Origin: an uncultured Eubacteriales bacterium
GTDB taxonomy: Bacteria; Bacillota; Clostridia; Christensenellales; Aristaeellaceae
Assembly: GCA_900553265.1 (NCBI GenBank)
Contig: USDD01000036.1
Location: forward strand, 1-24,322
Direction of reading: 5' to 3'
DNA length: 24,322 nt
Within the stretch, counting starts at the first letter, position 1; every line of letters begins with the position of its first letter. A model generated the notes under the pieces. That model made no database searches. It had not been told where the DNA came from and saw only the letters and a program-made list of their open reading frames with translations. This document shows positions 7,335 through 12,639 of this stretch, piece by piece. The position numbers were made by a program, and so were the translations under genes.

Positions 7335-7363
7335 ATTATACCGGACAATCGCCGCGCTGAAAA
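7335..7363 (-). promoter_or_regulatory. Probable sigma-A promoter of the CE7 esterase gene
   Basis: On the minus strand, TATAAT at 7340-7335 is perfect. The best -35 at the 17-base distance is TTTTCA (7363-7358), four of six matches. The position is right for the ATG at 7296. The weak -35 suggests activation or modest expression. Confidence 0.6.
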
Positions 7364-7383
7364 GGGGGAAAACCGTCGAAGCC

Positions 7384-7420
7384 AAAAAAATCGCGCCGGT
7401 TCGCTTTCCCGAACCGGTGC
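7384..7420 (-). terminator. Rho-independent terminator of the ROK regulator gene
   Basis: On the minus strand, GCACCGGTTCG (7420-7410), a six-base loop and CGAACCGGCGC (7403-7393) form an 11-bp stem with one mismatch. GATTTTTTT follows (to 7384). It starts 10 bases after the ROK stop at 7431, and separates that gene from the esterase promoter. Confidence 0.9.
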
Positions 7421-7430
7421 GGACAAAAAA

Positions 7431-8510
7431 TCAGAACAGCAGATTGCCCTTGAACACCTCGGTGATAAGGCAGACCACGCCGCTGACCTGTTCGAGATCC
7501 TCGGTGCGGTGGGCATGGTGGATGTCGATATGGCGATAGGGGCGCAGAATGATGGTCTGATTCAGCTCGCGCTCGAACTGCCACAGGTTGGAGTCGGTGA
7601 AGAAATGCGGGTCGTCGCCGATGATGATGGCCTGCGGGTTGAGCAGATTGCACACGCCGGCGAACACGGTGGTCATCATCTTCAGCAGCCGCTGCATGTC
7701 GGCTTCGTCCTGAGAAGCGCCGGCGAGATCGAAATAGCTGCCCAGACAGCCGCGGTTGCCGCAGTCGCACTGTATGCCGTTGTAGTCGATGCTCAGATGG
7801 CCGAACTCGCTGGGGAAGCCGCTGAAATTGGAGTGCAGCTCGTTGCCGGTGATAATGCTCAGGTTCACGCCGTCGGTATTGAAAAACAGGAAGTCGTGGT
7901 ATTTTTTGCCGACTCCATAGTATTTTTCTGCCATGGCCATGTTGTCATGGTGATGGCCGAGAAACACGGGCAGGCGAAAATGCTGCTGGAAATGCTTGAC
8001 GATGGGCACGTCGTGCACGCCGTGAAAGCCCGGCGGGTTGAGAATCATGCCGTGCTTGAGATCCAGCGGGCCAACGGAGCTGATGCCGATGCCGGCCACC
8101 TTCTCCTCGTCGCCGATGGCCTCTTCCACGGCGCGAATGGCCGCGCTCACCAGCGTTTCCTCGTCGAACTCAGGCAGCTCCACGCGCACTTTTCGAATGG
8201 TGTGCATCTGAAAATCGCACAGCACCGCCGCGATGTATTTGACCTGAAACAGCACGCCGGCGATCTTCGGCGCGTCGGGCGACAACGTAAGCGACTGCGC
8301 CACATTGCGCGCCGCGCCCTGGGCGCCGGGCTTTTCCTGCACATAACCCTGATCGATGAACTCCGTGATGATGTTGGACAGAGTCATCTTGGTCAGGCCG
8401 CTCCTGCGGGCGAGCTCCGGGCGCGAGGTCTCCTCGTTGGTGACAATCTCCTGAAAAATCAGACCGCGGTTAAACTGCTTCTGATGCAGGTGATTGATCC
8501 CCTTTTTCAT
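7431..8510 (-). CDS. ROK-family transcriptional repressor (NagC/XylR/Mlc-like)
   Basis: A 359-residue regulator. An N-terminal winged helix-turn-helix (about residues 14-60, with TSRPELARRSGLTKMTLSNIITEF) is followed by the two-lobed ROK sugar-binding domain. The structural zinc motif is intact: GHLSIDYNGIQCDCGNRGCLGSY, with the ROK histidine and three cysteines. The DxGGT phosphate loop of ROK kinases is replaced (AGVLFQVKYIAAVLCD), so it should sense a sugar without phosphorylating it. I chose ATG 8510 (GGAGG nine bases upstream). The frame runs on to 8618, but a promoter at 8536-8564 lies inside that stretch. It is divergent from the CUT1 transporter/alpha-mannosidase operon, which it probably represses. 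Confidence 0.93.
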   Translation of the reverse strand: MKKGINHLHQKQFNRGLIFQEIVTNEETSRPELARRSGLTKMTLSNIITEFIDQGYVQEKPGAQGAARNVAQSLTLSPDAPKIAGVLFQVKYIAAVLCDFQMHTIRKVRVELPEFDEETLVSAAIRAVEEAIGDEEKVAGIGISSVGPLDLKHGMILNPPGFHGVHDVPIVKHFQQHFRLPVFLGHHHDNMAMAEKYYGVGKKYHDFLFFNTDGVNLSIITGNELHSNFSGFPSEFGHLSIDYNGIQCDCGNRGCLGSYFDLAGASQDEADMQRLLKMMTTVFAGVCNLLNPQAIIIGDDPHFFTDSNLWQFERELNQTIILRPYRHIDIHHAHRTEDLEQVSGVVCLITEVFKGNLLF

Positions 8511-8535
8511 AAGCATCATCCTCCGAATCAAATAC

Positions 8536-8564
8536 AGTGTATCAAATTTCGAACATTTTTTCAA
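8536..8564 (-). promoter_or_regulatory. Promoter of the ROK regulator gene (extended -10)
   Basis: On the minus strand: TTGAAA (8564-8559), 17 bases ending TGA, then TACACT (8541-8536). The TG one base before the hexamer makes an extended -10. The expected start is near 8529, so the leader is about 19 bases and ATG 8510 is the true start. Confidence 0.8.
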
Positions 8565-8608
8565 GCCCCCGCCGCCGGATTCGTCAAAATTCATTTTACT
8601 CCACCCAT

Positions 8609-8623
8609 ATAAAGTCATTTTAT
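8609..8623. promoter_or_regulatory. Candidate ROK operator, upstream copy
   Basis: ATAAAGTCATTTTAT is an inverted repeat (ATAAA, five bases, TTTAT). It matches the copy at 8780-8794 at 14 of 15 positions. It lies 45 bases upstream of the ROK -35, between the divergent promoters. A weaker relative (11 of 15) lies at 8585-8599. Assignment to the ROK protein is by position only. Confidence 0.55.
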
Positions 8624-8746
8624 CTCCATGATTCTACCAGTTTTTATACTTTATGAACGCGTATCCATTCAACCGTCGTTTTTGACATTTATCTCAAAAG
8701 CGTCCAAATCGCGTTCGGAATTTTAGGCCTATCGCAAAAATAGTTA

Positions 8747-8775
8747 TTGACAAGGTTTAGAGGATGCGTTATAAT
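8747..8775 (+). promoter_or_regulatory. Perfect-consensus sigma-A promoter of the CUT1 transporter/alpha-mannosidase operon
   Basis: TTGACA (8747-8752), 17 bases, TATAAT (8770-8775) matches consensus at all 12 positions. The start is expected near 8782, giving a leader of about 91 bases. So strong a promoter on a catabolic operon implies tight repression, which fits the operator candidate overlapping the start site. Confidence 0.95.
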
Positions 8776-8779
8776 ACAA

Positions 8780-8794
8780 ATAAAGTTATTTTAT
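8780..8794. promoter_or_regulatory. Candidate ROK operator over the operon start site
   Basis: ATAAAGTTATTTTAT (inverted repeat ATAAA, five bases, TTTAT) differs from the copy at 8609-8623 at one base only. It covers the predicted transcript start, five bases after the -10, where bound repressor blocks polymerase. The A/T-rich inverted form resembles ROK (NagC/Mlc) sites in general character. Confidence 0.6.
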
Positions 8795-8801
8795 TCAATC
8801 T

Positions 8802-8851
8802 TTTGCGGCTTGCCGCGAAAGAGCCGGCGGGCGCGCCTGCCGGGCCGCAAA
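8802..8851 (+). promoter_or_regulatory. Structured 5' leader with alternative pairings
   Basis: GCGGC (8805-8809) can pair locally with GCCGC (8812-8816). Alternatively, TTTGCGGC (8802-8809) can pair with GCCGCAAA (8844-8851), enclosing a self-complementary 20-base segment (8824-8843). The two pairings exclude each other, and the structure ends 9 bases before the AGGAGG (8860-8865) of the first gene. The base pairing is seen; any switching function is speculation. It matches no riboswitch class I know. Confidence 0.45.
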
Positions 8852-8872
8852 CCAAAATCAGGAGGCGTCCAC

Positions 8873-9835
8873 ATGTCGCAAGTCATCAACCCGGCCGTTC
8901 CCCGCGCCGCAAAGGCTCCGCTGGGAACGCGCTTCGCGCGCTCTTTCCGGAAGTACTGGCCCTACTACGTGCTGCTCCTCCCGGCCATCGCCTACTTCAT
9001 CATCTTCTGCTACGGCCCCATGTACGGCGTGCAGATCGCCTTCAAGGACTTCAAGATCAAGAAGGGCTTCGGCGGCAGTCCCTGGGCGAATCCGTGGAAC
9101 AAGTACTTCCTGCAGTTCTTCGATTCCTACTATGCGTGGAAGATCATCCGCAACACGCTGGTGCTGAGTCTGTACAGCCTGATCGTCGGCTTCCCGATTC
9201 CCATCATCCTGGCGCTGTCCATGGACGAGATGCGGCATCCGCGGCTGAAGAAGATCGTGCAGACCATCACCTACGCGCCGAACTTCATCGCCGTGGTCGT
9301 CATGTGCGGCATGATTCTGAACTTCACCAGCCAGACGGGCGGCCTGATCAACAACCTGATCGTCAAACTGGGCGGCGAAGCGATTCCATTCATGTATAAG
9401 GAAAACCTCTTCCCGCATATCTACGTCTGGACGGGCGTGTGGCAGGGCATGGGCTGGTCGAGCGTCATCTACTTCGCGGCGCTGTCGGGCCTGAACCCCC
9501 AGCTGCTGGAGGCGGCGACGCTGGACGGCGCGAGCCGCGTGCAGAAGATCTGGCACGTGAAGCTGCCGACGCTGCTGCCCACGGTCATCATTCAGCTGAT
9601 TCTCAGCTGCGGAAGCATCCTCAACGTCGGCTATGAAAAGGTGTTCCTGCTTCAGAACGACCTGAACATCAACACCTCGGAGATCATCTCCACCTACGTC
9701 TACAAGCGCGGCATGGTGGACGCTCAGTACAGCTTCTCCACCGCCGTGGGTCTGTCCCAGTCCATCGTCAGCTTCGTCCTCGTCGCCATCGTCAACATCG
9801 TCGCGCGCAGAGTCAGCGAGACCTCGCTGTGGTAA
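8873..9835 (+). CDS. CUT1-family carbohydrate ABC transporter permease (LplB-like)
   Basis: A 320-residue permease with about six membrane segments; the first is YYVLLLPAIAYFIIFCYG at residues 31-48. The ATPase-docking EAA loop is EAATLDGASRVQKIWHVKLP at 213-232, as in the LplB subfamily of oligosaccharide permeases. The frame is open from a TTG at 8747, but that lies in the promoter. ATG 8873 has AGGAGG seven bases upstream. No ATPase gene lies in this operon, so the transporter must borrow a shared MsmX/UgpC-like ATPase from elsewhere, as is common for such systems. Confidence 0.94.
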   Translation: MSQVINPAVPRAAKAPLGTRFARSFRKYWPYYVLLLPAIAYFIIFCYGPMYGVQIAFKDFKIKKGFGGSPWANPWNKYFLQFFDSYYAWKIIRNTLVLSLYSLIVGFPIPIILALSMDEMRHPRLKKIVQTITYAPNFIAVVVMCGMILNFTSQTGGLINNLIVKLGGEAIPFMYKENLFPHIYVWTGVWQGMGWSSVIYFAALSGLNPQLLEAATLDGASRVQKIWHVKLPTLLPTVIIQLILSCGSILNVGYEKVFLLQNDLNINTSEIISTYVYKRGMVDAQYSFSTAVGLSQSIVSFVLVAIVNIVARRVSETSLW

Positions 9836-9847
9836 GGAGGAAGAAGC

Positions 9848-10759
9848 ATGCAGACTGCTGAAAAGGTTTCCGTATCCCAGACGCGGGGCGATAAGGTCTT
9901 CGGCGTCATCAACGCGATCTTCATCGTATTCATCACCATCATCACCCTCTACCCGCTGATCTACGTGTGCTCGGCGTCCATCTCGTCGCCCGCGTCGGTC
10001 ACCAGCGGCCGCATGTGGCTGTGGCCCACGGACATTACCCTCGAGGGCTACAAGCGCATCCTCAAAAACAGCGAAATCTGGATGGGCTACGTCAACACCA
10101 TCTTCTACACGGTGGTCAACGTCGCCATCTCCCTGGCGGTCACGCTGCCGGCGGCCTACGCGCTGACGGTCAAGTCCCTGCCCGGACGCAAGTTCATCGT
10201 GTTCGTGTTCTCGGTGACGATGTTCTTCTCCGGCGGCATGATTCCTCTGTACGTCGTCTGCCGAAATCTGGGGCTGGTGAACACGCTGTGGGCGGTCATC
10301 CTGCCCAGCGCCACAAGCATGTGGTACATCATCCTTACGCGCACGTTCTTCCAGAGCACCATCCCCCACGAGCTGGAGGAGGCCTCGGAGATCGACGGCT
10401 GCTCGGTGTTCGCCACGTTCCTGCGCATCGTCATCCCGCTGTCCGCGCCCATCATCGCCGTCATGGCGCTGTACTTCGGCGTGGGCCGCTGGAACAGCTA
10501 CTTCGGCGAGATGATCTTCCTGCGCGACCGCGGCAAGTTCCCGCTGCAGCTGTTCCTGCGCGAGATCCTGATCGTGGCCACGTTCAACCAGGAAAACGCC
10601 TCCAACGCGGACGCCATCACCATGGCCGAGCAGCTCCGCATCGCGTCCATCATCAAGTACGCCACCATGATCGTGGCCACGCTGCCGGTCATCGCCGCGT
10701 ATCCGTTCATTCAGCGCTACTTCGTCAAGGGCGTCATGATCGGCTCCATCAAGGGCTGA
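9848..10759 (+). CDS. CUT1-family carbohydrate ABC transporter permease (LplC/YtcP-like)
   Basis: A 303-residue partner permease with six predicted membrane helices, starting at about residue 17. The EAA loop is LEEASEIDGCSVFATFLRIVIP at about 176-197. The conserved FFSGGMIPLYVV (residues 126-137) is typical of the LplC subgroup. The start ATG 9848 lies 12 bases past the previous stop, and its AAGGAGGA overlaps that stop, indicating coupled translation. With the preceding permease it forms the heterodimeric channel. Confidence 0.94.
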   Translation: MQTAEKVSVSQTRGDKVFGVINAIFIVFITIITLYPLIYVCSASISSPASVTSGRMWLWPTDITLEGYKRILKNSEIWMGYVNTIFYTVVNVAISLAVTLPAAYALTVKSLPGRKFIVFVFSVTMFFSGGMIPLYVVCRNLGLVNTLWAVILPSATSMWYIILTRTFFQSTIPHELEEASEIDGCSVFATFLRIVIPLSAPIIAVMALYFGVGRWNSYFGEMIFLRDRGKFPLQLFLREILIVATFNQENASNADAITMAEQLRIASIIKYATMIVATLPVIAAYPFIQRYFVKGVMIGSIKG

Positions 10760-10771
10760 TCGCAGGTTGAA

Positions 10772-10809
10772 ATTAAAGCGGCTTTCCCGTCGGGGCAAAA
10801 CGCTTTAAT
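10772..10809 (+). promoter_or_regulatory. Intercistronic stem-loop before the binding-protein gene
   Basis: ATTAAAGCG (10772-10780) and CGCTTTAAT (10801-10809) are perfect 9-bp complements around a 20-base loop, which holds a CCCG/CGGG pair of its own. No T run follows. It lies between permease and binding protein, like the hairpin at 1135-1149, and probably marks an mRNA processing or protection point. Confidence 0.55.
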
Positions 10810-10833
10810 AAATAGAAAGAAGGAGAACGAACT

Positions 10834-12468
10834 ATGAAGAAACTGTGGGCAATCCTGCTGGTTGTCGCCATGCTTCTGACCTCTGCGGCGGCAGTGGCGG
10901 AAGAGGTCGACCTCACCCCCTACTACTTCACCTACGAAGATTTCCCGATTTACACGGAGACTGAGACCATCTCCCTGATGGGCATCAAGCACCCCATCCA
11001 CGGCGATTGGGACAAGCTGATGTTCTTCCAGCTGATGGAACAGGCCACCGGCGTTCACTTCGACATCAACACCATCAATCTCGACGGCTATCAGGAAGCC
11101 TTCAACCTGGCCGTCAACACCGAGAGCTATGCCGAGGTCATGCTGGGCTGCATGCTGACCAACAAGCAGCTGGTCGAACTGGGCTCTCAGGGCATTCTGA
11201 TTCCTCTGGAGGACTACATCACCGAGGAACTGACTCCCAACCTGTACGCCTTCCTGGAGGAGTATCCGCTGGTTCGCGGCGCGATCACCGCTCCTGACGG
11301 CCACATCTATGCCCTGCCGCAGCTGAACGCCGCGCCCATCGCGTACACCGGCTCCATCTGGGTCAACAACGACTGGCTCGAGGCGCTCGGCCTGACCGAC
11401 GCCGATCTGCCGACGGACGTTGAAGGCCTGTACGATCTGCTCGTCCGCTTCCGCGACGAGGATCCCAACGGCAACGGCGAGGCCGACGAAATCGCGTGGG
11501 GTCTGACCGACGGCTTCGATCATCTGAAGGGCTCCATCATCGGCGCCTTCGGCCTGCCCAGCAACGAGGTCTATGCCGACGACGACGGCAAGATGCAGTA
11601 CGGCATGATGCAGGAGGAGCAGATGGTCAACTTCCTGACCTATGTCAAGAAGCTGTACGACGAGAATCTGATCCCCAAGGACTTCCTGACCTACACGCAG
11701 ACCGACGAAGCCGCTCTGGGCGCTGAGAACCGCGCGGGCATGGGCTACGGCGCCATCCCGACCAACATCTGGCCCTTCGAAGGCGCGAATGCCGACGAAA
11801 TCAACGAGAAGGCTTCCAAGTACCCGATGCTGCCCGCTCTGAAGAGCGAGTACACCGAGGAGCCCATGTGGCCCCACTCCGGCACCGGCATCCAGACCGG
11901 CACCTTCGCTCTGACCGACCTGTGCGAGAGCAACGGCCACGTCGAAGCCATGATGCGCTGGGTGGATTACCTCTACTCCGAGGCCGGCTCCCTGCTGATC
12001 CACTACGGCCCCGAAGGCTATGCCTACGAAGTGACCGAGGACGGCCTGTATCGTCAGATCGCCCCCACCGACGGCCGTTCCTACGAAGAGCGCCGCGGCG
12101 GCTCCATCACCCCGGACTGCGGCATCGCGATGCCCAAGTACGTCCGCCCCACCACCGAGGGCAACTGGACCGACGTTCTGCAGCAGCGCCGCAACCAGCA
12201 GACCGACGAGAAGCTGGTTCCCTATCTGAAGCTGACCATGCCCCAGCTGTTCTTCCTTGAGGACGAGAACACTGAGATCGCGACCCTCGAAACCGACCTT
12301 GACAACTTCGTGAAGTCCGTCATGGCGAAGTTCGTCACCGGCGAGCTGGATCTGGCCAACTACCACGCTGAAGTGGTCGAGCCCCTCCAGAGCAACTTCA
12401 AGATCGATCGTCTGCTCGAGCTCTATCAGGGCGCTTACGATCGCTACACCGCGACTCTGGCCGACTGA
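10834..12468 (+). CDS. Extracellular substrate-binding protein of the CUT1 transporter (LplA/LipO-like)
   Basis: A 544-residue exported solute-binding protein, the large size typical of LplA/YtcQ partners. Residues 1-22 are a signal peptide (MKKLWAILLVVAMLLTSAAAVA, cleavage AVA|EE) with no lipobox cysteine. GIKHPIHGDWDKLMFFQLMEQATGV near residues 50-74 is the family start of the first lobe. An EF-hand-like calcium loop lies at 208-219 (RDEDPNGNGEADEI region), as in many members. The start has AAGGAG about eight bases upstream. The neighbouring alpha-mannosidase suggests mannose-containing oligosaccharides as the ligand; this is an inference from context. Confidence 0.93.
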   Translation: MKKLWAILLVVAMLLTSAAAVAEEVDLTPYYFTYEDFPIYTETETISLMGIKHPIHGDWDKLMFFQLMEQATGVHFDINTINLDGYQEAFNLAVNTESYAEVMLGCMLTNKQLVELGSQGILIPLEDYITEELTPNLYAFLEEYPLVRGAITAPDGHIYALPQLNAAPIAYTGSIWVNNDWLEALGLTDADLPTDVEGLYDLLVRFRDEDPNGNGEADEIAWGLTDGFDHLKGSIIGAFGLPSNEVYADDDGKMQYGMMQEEQMVNFLTYVKKLYDENLIPKDFLTYTQTDEAALGAENRAGMGYGAIPTNIWPFEGANADEINEKASKYPMLPALKSEYTEEPMWPHSGTGIQTGTFALTDLCESNGHVEAMMRWVDYLYSEAGSLLIHYGPEGYAYEVTEDGLYRQIAPTDGRSYEERRGGSITPDCGIAMPKYVRPTTEGNWTDVLQQRRNQQTDEKLVPYLKLTMPQLFFLEDENTEIATLETDLDNFVKSVMAKFVTGELDLANYHAEVVEPLQSNFKIDRLLELYQGAYDRYTATLAD

Positions 12469-12483
12469 TTTCCCGGTTTCCAT

Positions 12484-12518
12484 GGCCGGGCGCTTCCCCA
12501 AGCGCCCGGCCTTCTCTC
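12484..12518 (+). terminator. Strong hairpin after the binding-protein gene (terminator or attenuator)
   Basis: GGCCGGGCGCTT (12484-12495), loop CCCC, AAGCGCCCGGCC (12500-12511) is a perfect 12-bp stem followed by TTCTCTC. The tail is pyrimidine-rich with few T, so termination may be partial and let some transcription reach the alpha-mannosidase gene. Confidence 0.65.
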
Positions 12519-12541
12519 CAGGAGGGTACGCCTTCGTCTGC

Positions 12542-12620
12542 CGGGCGGAAAAGCCGCCCGCCGGACGCAAGCGCATCGCTTGAGCCATCACCGAAAATAA
12601 GCGCGGGAGAGCCCCCGCGC
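12542..12620 (+). promoter_or_regulatory. Run of small hairpins in the leader of the alpha-mannosidase gene
   Basis: Three more inverted repeats follow the large hairpin. CGGGCGG/CCGCCCG lies at 12542-12548 and 12554-12560. AAGCG/CGCTT lies at about 12569-12581. GCGCGGG/CCCGCGC lies at 12601-12607 and 12614-12620. The last ends four bases before GGAGG (12625-12629). I see no clear promoter in this 171-base gap. Confidence 0.4.
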
Positions 12621-12639
12621 CAATGGAGGATGAAAATCT

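Noticed and set aside
7431..8510. ROK protein as a sugar kinase
   Set aside because: It has a DNA-binding domain and lacks the DxGGT phosphate loop, so it is called a regulator.
8511..8618. A longer N terminus for the ROK regulator starting at 8618
   Set aside because: An extended -10 promoter for the gene lies inside this stretch, and the helix-turn-helix alignment begins after ATG 8510.
8782..8872. A known riboswitch in the CUT1 operon leader
   Set aside because: I recognise no conserved core of a described class; only alternative stems can be supported.
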